DNA from: Chrysomallon squamiferum
Taxonomy: Eukaryota > Mollusca > Gastropoda > Neomphalida > Peltospiridae
DNA length: 64,000 bases
Assembly: GCA_012295275.1 (NCBI GenBank)
Contig: CM022676.1
Coordinates: 5,218,687 to 5,282,686, forward strand
Direction of reading: 5' to 3'
Positions within the stretch are counted from its first letter, which is position 1. Each line of letters opens with the position of its first letter. The translations under genes were made by a program, and so were the position numbers. Below, piece by piece: positions 40,050-55,825 of the stretch. The notes beneath the pieces are model-generated. The model did no database searches. It was given only the letters and a program-made list of their open reading frames with translations, and was not told the DNA's origin.

Positions 40050-43000
40050 TTGTATTTAGTTAACCTGTTATTTATAATAATGTTTTCTGTTTCATTTTCA
40101 GTTAGATGATCCTAGGTTTAATGTAAGAGCTGTCTGATTAAACTTAGAAATACAGGCTGTGTTTATCAAAAGTATACTGTTTTATAACAATAGAGTTTTT
40201 CCTCTTTCATAGTTTGATGATCCAAGTATTTCATGTAAGACCTTTCCCAAAGTTATAAATATAAAGATGTTATTTCTTTATAGAAATACAAAATGAGATT
40301 ACATCAGAGTCAGGCTGATGATCTGTGAGGTAAAAATAAACTTTCCTGTCGAAATCGTAAATACAAAATTCTCATCAAAGGTGTTAAATTTTAAAACAAA
40401 AAGAAAATGAAAACACACTTTAACGTTTTATCTTTCAGAGTCAGTTTGATGATCTGTGGGGTAAGTACAAAACTTACTCATCAGGAGAGCAGTTGTTTGG
40501 TTTGACTGTCACTGAATACCCATCACTGCTACAGATCAGAAAAGAACTGAATTTGCTGCAGAAACTGTACGGTCTGTACACAACGGTGATGACGGTTATC
40601 AATGGCTACTTTGACATTTTATGGGATGATGTAGATATTGAGAAGATAAATCAAGAATTGGTTGACTTACAAAACAGGTAAATATTGAAAAAAAAAAATT
40701 CACCGGATGCGACTGCTTTGCAAGGAATGTTTCATGTTTTTAACTGCAAGATAAATGTCTGAAAATTATACAAAATTAAAAAGTTCTCTGCAATTTCAAA
40801 CTTGTTTAAATAGCCAAAGTGATGATAATTTAGCTTTCAGACGGTTCGTTACACATAAACTTTATTTAGTATGCAAAAATATTACAAGAATTGTTTAAAA
40901 TTACATTAAGAATATATATAAGCTATATATTAAAAATAAATTGATTTCATGTTAAGATTTAAAAAAAGATGCAATGAGAAGAAAATGGTAACCAATATAA
41001 CAGAATAGACTGTCTGCTGTCTAAGGATTCATTCTTTTATATCTTTTAAAAATTATTTTTGTCAAGAATTTTAGTTTTCCTAAATCATTTAACTTTATTG
41101 CATATGCAAATTATCAGAAAGATATTTAAAATATGTAAATTAACAAGTAAACATTTAAAAAAAAAAAAAAAATCCAGATTACCTAAGCAATTTAAAAACA
41201 AAATTAAAATAAAACATTAAATACATATATTAATTAATTAATTAATTAATTAATAACAAATACTTTTTTATTAAAAAACTGAGTAGTTTAGCTTTTTGTT
41301 GTTAATACAAATTTCTGTTTGAAACTTTCACAGAACAAGACGACTGCCCAAAGGGTTAAAAGAATGGCAGGCCTTTTTAGACTTGAAGCAGAAAATAGAT
41401 GATTTCAGTGAGTCGTGTCCCTTGCTCGAGTTGATGTCTAACAAGGCAATGAAAGAGAGACACTGGGCACGAATATCCGGTCTTACCGGCCACACATTCG
41501 ACTTTGATTCTGATGGATTCTGTCTCCGAGACATAATGAAAGCACCATTGCTCACGTATAAAGAGGAAATTGAGGTTTGTATTTAATATTTATCTAAAGT
41601 TTTAGCTGCATGATTGTTTTCATTCCTTTGTTTTATATATTTGTAGTTGATTATAATGAAAATAGTTTAACATAAGTATAGAAAGAAAAAAAAATCTTAT
41701 GATTTATTCTTATTTACATTGTCTCTTTTGCTAATATGTTTATGTAAAATTCAATTCAGGTCTGGATTTATTGATTTTTCCTTCATTCCTTATTTCGATA
41801 GTATGCCACATTTTTATGGAGTGTCATTATCATAAGCAGAAAGGAAAGATATATTTCCATCCTGAACAAGTTTTAAAATTTCTGAGAATCACAGAAGTTT
41901 GCTATAAGTTATAATTTAATTAATGTTATAATTTTTATATATAAAGTAATACTTTTTTTTTTGTATTTACCTTTGACACCCAATATGTTTTTCATGCTGG
42001 GGTATCATTAATCGTTCATTCCTTCATTCAGTGACATGTTTATTCTTTCATTCCTACATTTATTTGTTCATTTATGTGTTTTTGCAGGATGTATGCATTT
42101 CTGCAGTTAAAGAAAAAGACATTGAAGCCAAACTGAAAAGTGTTATTTCTGACTGGAATAATCGAGTACTGAGCTTTTCTCACTTCAAAACTCGAGGAGA
42201 ACTCTTACTGAAAGGCATAGAAACAGCAGAAATTATTTCCCAGTTAGAAGACAGCTTGATGATCCTCAGTTCTCTAATGAGTAACAGGTACCAAAAAGTA
42301 GCAAAACTTCTTTAAATCTTATCCTGTGCTGCAGGATGAATTCTTCTAATCAAATCATATCTTAAGTTATATACACAACACAAACACAGACTTGGATATA
42401 AATATATAAGAAATAAATATATACACATATGTATATAAATTCAAATACATAGACATATATAATATGGACAGATTCATGAAAATACAGTGATTAAATCTGC
42501 AGGTGCACTGAAAAATATATTAATGTAACTGCTATTTAAGAGTGTCTATGTCAATGCCAAAACAATTAAATATATAAAATTAAAAAGGAAGCTTAAATAC
42601 TAATCTTTACTAACAGTTAAGTATAATAACCAGTAAGTCACATAAAGATGCTATTTTCTGCTGTTTCAAATACAAGAGTTTGTCAGGTAGGATTCAACAC
42701 TTTTGCACGGTATATAATTTACTCTTACAACACAGATTTAGATTTTCTATTGGGTTTTTTTTTTGGCATCTTTTCAAACAGTCAGTATTGTTCAGTGTTA
42801 ATTTAGAAGTATATTTCTGTAGATATAACACCCCGTTCAAGAAGAATATTCAACTGTGGGTTGCCAACCTGTCCAATACTAATGACATCTTAGAAAACTG
42901 GCTGGTCGTTCAAAACATGTGGGTTTATCTGGAAGCTGTGTTTGTTGGAGGAGATATTGCCAAGCAGCTGCCACAGGTTAGTAAGTTATATCAGGCTGTA

Positions 43001-46000
43001 GCTGAATTATAAATTGATATCTAAGGCTTGACAGGTCGCAGGATCAATCCTAATCAGTTGATGCAGTGGATCGTTTAAGCTTCTCACCCATTACTACATA
43101 GTTCACTTATGAAATACTGTGGTGTATTTTTTTATAAATAGAAACAAAAACAAAAATAACATCCATGATTGACTTAACATAGAATTTAACAATTTAATCA
43201 ATCACTGCTCTTTTCTTTCTTTTTTTACCTTTTTTAGTATTTTCAGTATTTTTTAGATTTCTTTAGATGATAATCACCTTATGAAAATAAAAAAAAAAAA
43301 AAAAAAAATTCTGGTTTATTATATCTCCCATTACCTGAACAAGCTCAACATTAATTTCAGGAAGCCAAAAGGTTTAGTAACATTGACAAGTCTTGGTGTA
43401 AGATAATGCAGCGTGCTCATGAACAGAGTGCTGTTGTGCAGTGCTGTGTTGGTGATGAAACTCTGGGACAACTACTACCACATCTGCTGGAACAGCTAGA
43501 ACTGTGTCAGAAATCCCTGACTGGGTAATTTCATTTTTGTATATTCATGTTACGATTTGCTATTTAAAAAATAAAAATAAAATCCAGAATCAGTTATTGT
43601 TATTGGAAATTAGTGCCAGTGGAAACAAGAATGAAAGACTGGATATAATTACTGAATGTTATATTATTATTATTATTATTTTGGTGCTTTTATTATTAAG
43701 AATACTATATATTTATTTTATTTTATTATTATTTTTTTTCATTTATTTGTTTATATTTAACAATATTTATTTTGCAGATATCTAGAAAAGAAAAGATTGG
43801 TTTTTCCCAGATTTTTCTTCATCTCTGATCCTGCCTTACTAGAAATTCTTGGACAGGCTAGTGATTCACATACAATTCAGGTACATTTTAATTTCTTTTA
43901 AGTATTTTAGAAAAAAAACCTCAAAAGTACAATTTTAAATTTTACAGAAATTTATTTAATAATTATATATTCTACTAATGTAATGATGTTTTTATCTCAA
44001 GTAAAGTCTTTTAAGAATAAAATAATTAATTTAAAGATTGAATTTTTAGAATCAGATATTTTAAGTAAGATATGTCATTCTAGATTTATGTTTAATTTAG
44101 GTAGTTAATGAACCATTATTTTATAATGTATCATATTTATGTAACAAAAGGATTTAAAACGATTACTTTTATATAAATAGGTTATTAGCACACTGTAAAT
44201 TAATTTGATAATTCCAAAAGAATGTTATCATGTAGGGAATATTTAAAAACACAATATTATCACTTTTGGTATTCAGTTTTTGTGGATAATAAAGCATAAC
44301 AGATAATACAACAAACTTGTGAGCATAAAAGAAAACTGGTGACTTTTCATCACAATATCATCTTGTACAGAAGAAAACATTCTGTATAGTATAAAATACT
44401 ATATTATTTAATGATTTACTCAGTCTATGTAAGTTTTCTGTTATGATAATCTATTATTTAATATTGTTTTCTTCAGGCCCATCATCTTGTACAGAAAAGC
44501 ATTTTCTTGATGAACAGTGAAAAATGTATTATTTAATGATTTACTTGGTGTATCTGGATTTGTTGTTGTTGTTATGAAAATCTATTATTTAATATTGTTT
44601 TCTTCAGGACCATTGTGTTATACAGAAAAAGATTTTCTTGATAAACAGAGAAAAGTTTATTATTTAATGATTTGCTCAGTGTATCTGGATTTGTTGTTTT
44701 TGTTATGAAAATCTATTATTGAAAATTATTTTCTTCAGGCCCATCTTCTCAGCATCTTTGAAAATATCAATGAGGTGGAATTCCATGCAAAAGATTATGA
44801 CAGAATCCGTTCTGTGATATCCAAAGAGAAAGAAAAGATTATGGTATGAAATGGTTATTCAGGTTTTTCTTTATATTTTCTTTTTTTTCCTGTCTCTGGA
44901 TATTCTAGATCTCAACCTTTTTGGTTTTCATTTTCAATAAAAACATATTTGTGTTGAATTTCAAAAAAATAGAAATTTATAAGAAATAATTAGAAAGAAT
45001 AATACATTATTGGATGTATGGAATCAAGATTTTATTTTTGAAATTAATTAGTATAGACATTTTCTCTTTTTTTTTTTGGTTTCTTGTTCCATCCAGTACC
45101 CTGCAGCTGGTTTATCAAAGGCCATTCTGTAGTGCATGTAAAAATAATAATAATAAAATAAAATAAAATAAAATAAATAAAGAATGGTTTTGAAATAGAT
45201 TCAGTTATGGTACAGAATACATTTATTTAAATTTACTCTAAATGTTATTAGTTTTAGAAATAAATGTAGTGCATGAAAATATCATAGTAAACAATTATAT
45301 AAAATTAAATTAATTAAAATTATTACAAATATTTTTAGTAGATTCATTTGTAGTAAAGAAGACAGTTGCATTAAATATTATTTTTAACATTTAATTCATT
45401 TTGCTCAAAATATTTCTTTGAAATATATTCAGTTAAAAAAAAAAACATATATATATTTATTGTACTTTCCAGGTTTTTATTTCTATGATTAATTCCTTTT
45501 TGTTACTGTTGTCATCATTTTCATTATGTTGTTAATATAAACTTAAATTCATTTATCTGTAAATTTCTAAAATTCGAAGCTGAAACAGTGATAACCACTG
45601 ATGCTTCAAGTTTACACAAAAACTTGTTCATGCAGAGAAATTATGGAATAATGTGAAAACATGTTTAAGCTATAAGACTTGGGTACAGTCATCAAGCCGT
45701 CTTTTATATTCCAAAATCTGATAAAATTACAATATCTTATTATATGCAGGTACTTTGGATATGATGTATATTATTATTACTGTCATCTTTCAAGTCACTG
45801 TATTTTTGTAGCTTGAGAAGAATGTCATGGCAAAGGGACATGTTGAAGTTTGGTTGGGGGATCTGTTGAGAGAACAGAGGAAATCACTGCATGGTGTTAT
45901 CAGAGATGCCAGTATAAGTATCAATTCTCAAGAGTTTGAACTTCTAGAATTCTTATCTTCCTATCCAGCTCAGGCAATTTTACCTTTCTTTTTGTTAATA

Positions 46001-49000
46001 ATAAATTTGTATGATCCATACAGTTCAAAATAGGATGATCTATAACGTATAATACGCCACTGGAATACTGAAGGGACATAATACCTTGTTTGTTACTTTA
46101 TGGTTGTCTTATCTCATGACCGTACAAACATTATTTTTGCATTACCTTTTTTTCATGGACATATTTAATCATTTAGTTACAAAACAACATCACATTTGTT
46201 TATAAATTAATTTACTAAGTATAAAACTGTCAATGAAACTGTTGATTCACAGCCTATGAAATGTATAAAATTATAAATAGTAAAATTCAGATCTCTGTCT
46301 CTTCAGTGAGTTTGCTTGGATTTCAAATGATGAGGATTTATGATGGAGAGATATTTAAAGATTATTAATTTAATTTTTTTTTTTAAATATATCGGGAATC
46401 AAACTTTAACACAAAACCAATGTATGCTAAATGTCATATTAGACTGCAAGTACTAAAACAGTGACTTGCTTTATTTAGGCGCATTTGCTTGGTTTTCAAA
46501 TGATGATGATTTGTGATGCAGGAGATAATTAAGATTATTATTATTGGTTTTTTTAAATATATCACAAATCAAATGAGCACAAAGCCATTGTCTGTTGTAT
46601 TTCATATTAGATTAAAAGTACTAAAACAGTGTCTTACTTTGTTTAGGTGGATTTGCTTGGTATTCAGCTGATGTGGACCCGAGATTCAGAAGAATCTCTT
46701 AAATTTGCAAGAGTTGATAAAAAAATTATGGCCAATACGAACCAGAAGTTTCTAGATCTTCTGAACATTCTCATTGCACAAACTACACATGACTTGAGTA
46801 AGGTGGACCGAGTGAAATATGAGACACTCATTACAATTCACGTACATCAACGAGACATTTTTGATGACTTAGTAAGATTTATTTTAATGTGACTGATATC
46901 TGAGAATGTTTATAAACTTTCTTAAATAAATCAGTACAACCTTCTGGATCTGCAGGTTATAACCTGATTAAAAAAAAAAAATTCAGAGACTGATTCCTTG
47001 ACTCCCTATCTACATTTGAAAGTCTTTTCCAGACAATATTATTAATTAGATCTATATTCCCACAGATTGCACATTGCTACCAATCACACCCCTTACCTTT
47101 ATCTTCTATTGTAGGGGACCTCAACTATAGATCTTTTTACATTTCTTCTGCCAATATGTAGAATCTGAAAACAGCATTTAAAGCTACTAAAAATGATCTA
47201 ACATTATTGTTAAAAGAGATATTTGATTATGTATCAAAACATTCAAACTGAACTCATCACTTATTCACATACAATCAAATATGTCAATATAAAATTGCAT
47301 TTAGAGGTTATTCATTTTCACTTTTTGATGTTAAATAATTAATATTAAAAATACATTTTGTTGTTTTACAGGTGAGAATGCACATCAAATCAGTGACTGA
47401 CTTTGAGTGGTTGAAGCAGGTAAGGTTTTACTTCAAAGAAGATACTGACCAGTGTCTTGTACAGATCACTGATGTTGAGTTTACTTACATGAATGAATTC
47501 CTCGGCTGTACTGAGAGACTGGTGATCACCCCCCTAACTGACAGGTTTGTTAAATGTCAATGTGGATTACTGTGTACTTGCAAATGTGTTACATACATTT
47601 CACAAACTTTACAGTGATAGTTACGTTTTCTTTTTGTTTAAAGTATTCATAAAAATGGACCAAATTTCAGTGTAGTGTGTGTATGTGTGTGTCTGTGTGT
47701 GTATGTTTCTTTATCTATCTATCTATCTATTTTCAAATTAATTTAATGATGACTTGACATGGATCTAAAATTTACAGATGTTACATCACATTAGCACAAG
47801 CTTTGGGAATGTCATTGGGTGGCTCCCCTGCAGGTCCAGCCGGAACAGGAAAAACTGAAACCGTCAAGGATATGGGGAAAGCCCTTGGAAAATATGTGGT
47901 GGTGTTTAACTGTTCTGACCAGATGGACTTCCGCGGTTTAGGACGAATTTACAAAGGTTTGTTTAATTATGAATATTTGATTTTTGTCTTTTTTTTCTCT
48001 TGATTCATTGATAAAAGCATATTGTATAGTTGTGTTTTGTTATTATATAAAACAGAAGATTAACAACTCAAGAAAGAAAGAGAAAAGGTAAAACAAAACA
48101 CACAAATTATGCCCATAATTATGCATGCAGCATATATACAGTAGTGGTACACATTTTATACACACATAAAAACATCATATTCATATGTGTCAAACAAAAA
48201 TAAAATTACGAATTTGTAAATAAAGAGGCGATAACATAATGTTTTGAAAAACTGTCACAGATTCCTGATATCTGTCAACATCTGCATAAATATATTTTTA
48301 TTAGCTTTCAGAATTTTCTGTTACTGACTGTTATTATTTTTACTTCCATCTTTGATCAGGTTTGGCTGAATCTGGATCTTGGGGCTGCTTTGACGAGTTC
48401 AACCGAATCGACCTGCCTGTGTTGTCTGTGGCTGCACAGCAAATCTACATTGTACTGACAGCTAAGAAGGAGAGAAAGAAGGAGTTTATATTTACTGATG
48501 GAGATCTGGTCACTCTGGATCCAGAATTCGGTATTTTCCTGACCATGGTGAGTTGTCGTGTGATTAAGATTTAAGTAGATTCGTTTTTAAAGAACGTTGA
48601 TGTAGATATGTTTTTTTTTTTTTAGTAAATTGTAGTTTTAGTAAAAGGGTTATACTTTTAATGATTTGTAATTATTGTTTTAGTAAATAATATTTATTCA
48701 GTTAATACATTTTTTTGTTTTCTTTGGTGTCTTTTTTTTTTTTTTTTTTAAATTTTTTTTTTTTAGCAGTTACAGTGAAGACATTTTATAATATATTTTT
48801 ATTAATTTATAAAAGATTTTTAAAATTTAATATCACTATTTTCATTAATGCATAAGAAATGTGAATAAGTAACCTAAATAATATACTTCATATGTTAGTG
48901 ATAATAAATTTATTTCTTGTTAAATATATGTATATGTATGTGTGTATACATATTGTAATCATATGCATCATTGTTTCATATTAAATATATTAGATTTAGT

Positions 49001-49738
49001 TTCATGTGATCATTTTATTCCTAACAAATAATCTTTGCAAATAATAAAGTATATACATAATAAAACAGTTCTATCTCTTTAAACTCAGGGTTTTAATTAC
49101 AAAGATATTTTATTTATTTATTTATTCTTGTTGTTGTTGTTGTTATTGTTATTATTACTAATATTATATTATTTTAGAATCCTGGCTATGCTGGTCGACA
49201 GGAATTGCCGGAAAATTTAAAAATTCTGTTCCGTACAGTGGCCATGATGGTTCCAGATAGACAAGTAGGTGTCATTATCAGTAAATTATTTTTTTATTAA
49301 TTTATATATTTTTACTTATTTTTTGAAGCTCTGTTTTTAATACAAATAAGAAAATGTAATGATATGAAGCATAAAAATGTAAAAGAAATTACTTAAGTTA
49401 GATTCTACATTGCTGACTGGTAAAATATTTTAACTATGATTATTTATTTACATTTGAGAGTTTACTGTTGATATTTTATTAAATATTTGCAGTTTATAAA
49501 TATAGAATTAATAAGTAATAGAAATATTAAGAGAACAAATTGCCAAATAATAATAATAATACTACTAAAAATAATGATGGTGATGATAATGATGATCATA
49601 ATGGTAAAAATGACAATAATAATAATGTTAACAACAAAAGCAGCAAGAATTTTTTATTTTTGTTTTTTCTCTGTGGATAATTTTTTTATTACATTCTGCA
49701 GAAATCATCAGAATGTTTTGATATACTGTTGATATTAA

Positions 49739-49787
<49 letters not shown>

Positions 49788-52700
49788 TTTTTATTTATTT
49801 GTTTGTCTAGATTATTATTCAGGTGAAGCTTGCCAGCTGTGGTTTTATAGAAAATATAATTCTAGCTCAGAAGTTTTACACCCTGTACAAACTTTGTGAG
49901 GAGCAGTTGTCCAAACAGGCAAGTGTGACATTATTTTGTAAGATTTAAACCACAATTTAATGCTCAGTAATACTTTTCCACAAAAAAATCTAAATACAAA
50001 GTGATTGGTTTATTTTTATAGACACCAACCTTTGCTAATAATAAAGTTTCAATTACAGTTCTGGATGAAAAATTAAGCAGAGTGAGGTACAGAATGAATC
50101 GATAGCAAGATGTTTTTATTTGTTGGATCAGTTTTAATACACTGTCTGTATTAATATCATTTTTAGTAAAGTACATTTTTTAAAACTTTGAATAGGATAT
50201 CCTTGTTTTAAATCATTGAATTTGTATAACAGTAAATCTTCACAAAATCAAATTACACAATTACAAATAATTTCATGTTCATGTTTTAACAAAATTAAAT
50301 TGTAAATTATAATGTTTGATTATTTTCAGATCCATTATGATTTTGGTTTGAGAAATATTTTGTCTGTACTGCGGACACTGGGTGCAGAAAAACGTTCTCG
50401 TCCAAACGACACAGAAAATACAATTGTCATGAGAGGTTTGAGAGACATGAATCTTTCAAAACTGGTGAGTTAACTTTTGTTTCAGAATATTAATTTTAAT
50501 ATCAGTGTTAAAAAAATAAAATTCTTATACCTCATTTTCACAGTAATATAAATTTCTGTTTTACTTACAGTTTCGTAATTTTATAGTAATGCAAATAACA
50601 AATAAATGAGGATGAACACTAGCTAAATACTTTTTACATCATATCTCAATCATTTTATTATCCTTTGAATTATATAAGTGATTGAAAAAGATGAAAAAAA
50701 ATTGAATGAATTTCTGCTTATCTGGTATTTATGTCAGTAATATAATTTAACAATGATATAAATTATGTAACAGACAGAAAAAGATGAAAAATTACCTAAT
50801 AAATTTGTGTTATATTTTTGTCTTACTAATTTTAGAAGAAGTTGAAATAACTAAAAAACATTATTTAATTAAATTTAAAAAAAGAAGAGATGAAACTCTG
50901 TTTTAGAATCTGATAAATGACCTGTTTGAAATAGGAAAAACTTATTTAAAAAGTTTGTTTTATTTATATCTCATTAATCATACAGTGATTATGAATTATG
51001 TAACAGAAAAAAGATAATAAAACATTGCTAAAAGGTATTAATATCTCACTAATTTTGTTAGTACATAAAAAAATAACTAGCAGATTTCTTTATTAAACTA
51101 TAAAACACAAATGACAGGTTGATGAAGATGAACCCCTGTTTATGAGTCTAATTGATGACTTGTTTCCTGGAATCAAACTGGACAGTGCTACCTATGTGGA
51201 CCTTCAGAGAGCAATTGCCCACCATGTGGAAGAAGCTAAACTTGTTAACCACCCTTCCTGGAATCTCAAAGTCATACAGGTAAATCATTTTGATTTATAC
51301 ACAATTAAGGGAATTACGAGATAAAAGTATTTAAAAAAATTTCATGTAGAGAGACGCTTAGAATAAGAAAATTATTATAGGCATATAGTTATATTTTTTC
51401 TAATAAAATTAGTTTGATATTTAGGATAGTGGGATAAGAACAATTTTATTTTTAAAACTACAGGATACAAAGAATTTTATTCTGCACTGCGAGGCATTAT
51501 GGTCAAGAGCATTATGAGAGCTAGAAATTTTATTTTCAAATAATGTAATTAATTACACAATTAGAAGAAGACAGTTATGGGATACATCTGTTTTATTTTC
51601 TCAAAGAAAATGACAAATGTATCAGATTTTCTTTTAATAGCCAGTAAAATTAATGAATAAAGGTAGTATATATATATTTTTTTTTTTTATTTTTTTTTTA
51701 GAGTAACTCTTGAGTAACATTTTTAATTATTGTTATTTTCTCAGATTGCCAGGAAATAATTTTAAAAATTTCATTTTGTTTTAATTTATTATTATTAATT
51801 TTTTTATTCATATATTATTTTTTGGTTATTTCCAGGAAATAATTTTTAAATTGTTATCTATTTCTTTTTTTAGTTTATTACTTGTTTTGTTATTTTTTAA
51901 AGCTGTTTGAAACTCAAAGAGTTCGACATGGTATGATGGTTCTGGGACCCAGTGGTACAGGCAAAACTTGCTGTATTCACATTCTCATGAAAGCAATGAC
52001 TGAAACTGCAGCTCCACATCGGGAAATGAGAATGAATCCAAAAGCTATCACAGCACCTCAGATGTTTGGTCGACTTGATGTTGCCACCAATGACTGGACA
52101 GATGGAATTTTCTCCACTCTGTGGAGGCGAACTCTGAAAGCCAAAAAAGGTCATACATTTTAATTTTTTTATTTTAGCTGAATGTTTTGTTGTATTTGAA
52201 TTTTGAGTAGAAATGTTTTTATGTTATAGCCAGACAGAACAATATTACATTACAAACTATATTTTTCCAAAAAAAATCTTTTATACTAAATGAATAATAA
52301 ATCTTTTTCTGCTATATGTACATTTCCATGTTGTTCTTGTTATTGTTTTTATTATTATGTAAAGTTTCAAGAAAAAAACAAATAATAATAATAATAGCAA
52401 CAATAAAAAATCTTCTAAACTAAATGAATAATAAATCTTTTTCTGCTGTATGTACATTTCCATGTTGTTGTTATTACTGTTTTTATTATTCTGAAGAAAA
52501 AACAAATAATAATAATAATAATCGGAACAATAATAATAAGAAGAAGAAAATAAAATTATATAGATCTGTCATTACTATAGCAATTACTTGGACAATAAAT
52601 TCTTTAAAAAAAAAAGAATTCTTGGATATATAATATTGAGATACCAAATTGTATTTACTGTAAATGTAACAACAATGATATTGCGTAAAATACGTTATTT

Positions 52701-55700
52701 ACAAATCATCAGATACAAAATCCACTTCAACTTAAGCATAAAATTTTTCAAATTTTCTAATTATGAAATATTTTATTTAATTTATCACAAACAGTTCGGT
52801 TCATTTTGTATTTCAATCTGTTATTTTCTAACAGGTGAACACATTTGGCTGGTTCTCGATGGTCCTGTTGATGCTATATGGATTGAGAATCTCAACTCCG
52901 TACTGGACGATAACAAAACTCTGACACTTGCCAACGGTGACCGAATCCCAATGGCTGCCACCTGCAAGATCCTGTTCGAAGTGCACAACATTGACAATGC
53001 CTCGCCAGCCACTGTGTCCAGAAACGGAATGGTCTATCTAAGCAGTTCCGCTCTCGATTGGAGACCCATTTTACAGGTTTTGAAAGTTTGAATACTGGAT
53101 TAATTTAGAACCAAACTTATGTAGACGTGGTAATGTCTGTAAACTGTTTTCACATGTTTTGACTAAAAAAACAAATAATTTAAATACACTGACTATTAAC
53201 TAGTATTCATATTTATGTGGAATTTTTTTTTTTGGCGGGGAGTGAATATACTTAAAGATTAAAAAATAAATTAAAAATGGATATTGGAGAAAACATTTCA
53301 TTTAATACTGAACATATTAAATGATGATGACTATAAACATTTCATTAAACTGTTATTCCTATAATGACATTAAATTTTGTGCATATAAATATATTAAATT
53401 TTCATGCAAAGTGACATAAATTTCGATGCTTATAACTAAATATCATTAGATTTTTATGAAGATAATCACATCAAACTTTAATAGATATAAACATATTAAA
53501 TTTTAATGAATATAATAAATAAAAAATAAAATCTGATGAATACAAATACATCATTAAACTTATATACATTTAGGCATTTCTTTAAACTATGATGTATATA
53601 AAACAGCATTAAACTTTTGTGCATTTAAACACATTATCATAACTTACCATTAAACTTTCATAATAATTAATTTTTCTGCATATATTTTTATTTATGGTTG
53701 TTACAGGGTTGGCTGAAGAAAAGAAATCAAACAGAGGCAATTCTGCTAAATTCACTCTTTGAAAAAATATTTCAAGATGCCTACGACTTTCTTCACATTT
53801 CTCTCACACCCAAAATGAATATACTACAGTGTAATTACATTCGCCAGGTAATCTATTATGCTTGTTTTTATTCTGTCTTTGATTGGAGATCTGACATGAA
53901 GTAATGTGTGAAATTACCTAATAGAGAAAAAGAAAATATTATAATTATTTCCCATTTTGTTATTTAAAAAAAAAAAAAAAAAATTGGGTAAATTAATTAA
54001 TATACATAACCAAATTTTTACTCTGAGGTTAAATATCTAACAATTTTTTTATTTAAATGTACTCACATTTTTGGGGTTGACAAAATACTCATTTGTCAGA
54101 TCATTCAATCATTCATTTATTCATCCATCCATCCCTTCATTTGTTTATTCATTACTTGGTTCAAATATCAATTTTTATCTGTCATTATTTTTTAATTAAT
54201 TCATTTATACATTCTTTTATTCTTTCATTATTCATCTTTCCATCCATAGTTCATTAAATTATCTATTCATTCAGCCATTATTTCATTTATTTATTTATTC
54301 ATTCAGTCATTCATCAGTCCATTCAGTTATTTATTCATTAATTCATTCATGCATTATTTCATTCCTTCAGTCATTCATACATCTATTCATTAAGTTACTT
54401 GTTCATCATCCATCCATCAGAACATTCATTCATTTATCTGTTTCACCTATCCACCTGTCCTTCCTTCCTTCCTTCCTTCATTCATTCATTCACAGGCCTG
54501 TGACCTGCTGGACGGTTTGATTTCAAGTGATGAGAAAGTCACACAGACTCCACAGCACATTGAGAGACTTTTCATCTTTGCCATCATGTGGAGCTTGGGG
54601 TCTTTGCTTGAACTTGACGAGCGTGAGAAACTGGAAGCGTTCATAAAAGATTCCAGTGCAGAGCTTGATCTTCCACCAATTTCTGAAGGGGAAACAATAT
54701 TTGAATACATGGTTTCTGATCAAGGTAATGTATAGACATGTTCTAATGTATAAAGTAATAAAGAAAAATTGCAGATGTTTTGCAGATATGGAAAAATCTA
54801 GTTTTTACAGTAATAAAAACAAATTGCAGAATGTTTTACAGTAACAGAAAAAAAAAATCTGGTTTAAGAACAATTAAAAACAAATTTCTGTCATTTTAAA
54901 CACATTCTGTATGTTTTACAGTAATAAAACATTATTTTATATGTATTTTTTGTTTTGTTTTAAATTTACCAGTAATTAATTTAAACTTTTTTTTTGTTGT
55001 ACAGTTTGTTTTAGTGTGTAAATAAATGTTATTTAGCTGTGTTACTAATTGAGAATTTCTACATGTTTTTTGTTTTTATTATTCAGGAAACTGGGAACAT
55101 TGGCAAAGCAAGGTGGAGCCATATATTTACCCTCCTGATAGCATTCCCGAATTTGCCTCAATTTTAGTTCCTAATGTGGACAACGTTCGAACAAATTTCC
55201 TAATTGATACCATTGCTAAACAACACAAGGTAAAGTATAACTAAATAACCTTCATTTCTACTTTTTTTTTTTTTTAATATTTAAAGTTTCTTATCTAAAT
55301 TAATTTATGTAGTTTTTATAACTAATCTTTGCTAACAATAAAGTGAACCCCAAAATAGGAAAATTACAGAAAGTTTGTTTCAGTTGTTATGTGGATTGAC
55401 TGATTATTTGTTTATTTATTTATTTATTTAATTATTTATTATTTAATTATTTATTATTTATTAAGGGAGTTCTGCTGATTGGAGAACAGGGTACAGCAAA
55501 GACAGTAATGATCAAAGGCTACATGTCTCATTACAATCCTGATATCCATCTTGGAAAAAGTTTCAACTTTTCTTCTGCTTCTACACCCATGATGTTTCAG
55601 GTAAAATGTACAAATATTTTACCACTGAGTCCTTGAGTAATGGCAGTGTGGTGTGTATGGTGACAAATGATTCTTATGTTGAGGAGTTCAAAACCCTGGT

Positions 55701-55761
55701 AGTGCAGGTTGTTATAATATGTGTGACCAGCACTAAATATCTTGAGGGGTTAAAATAAAAT

Positions 55762-55825
<64 letters not shown>

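Noticed and set aside
43021-43110. tRNA-derived SINE with B-box-like 'ggatcaatcc'
   Set aside because: Only a short isolated match with no A-box, tail or target-site duplication. Too weak to list.
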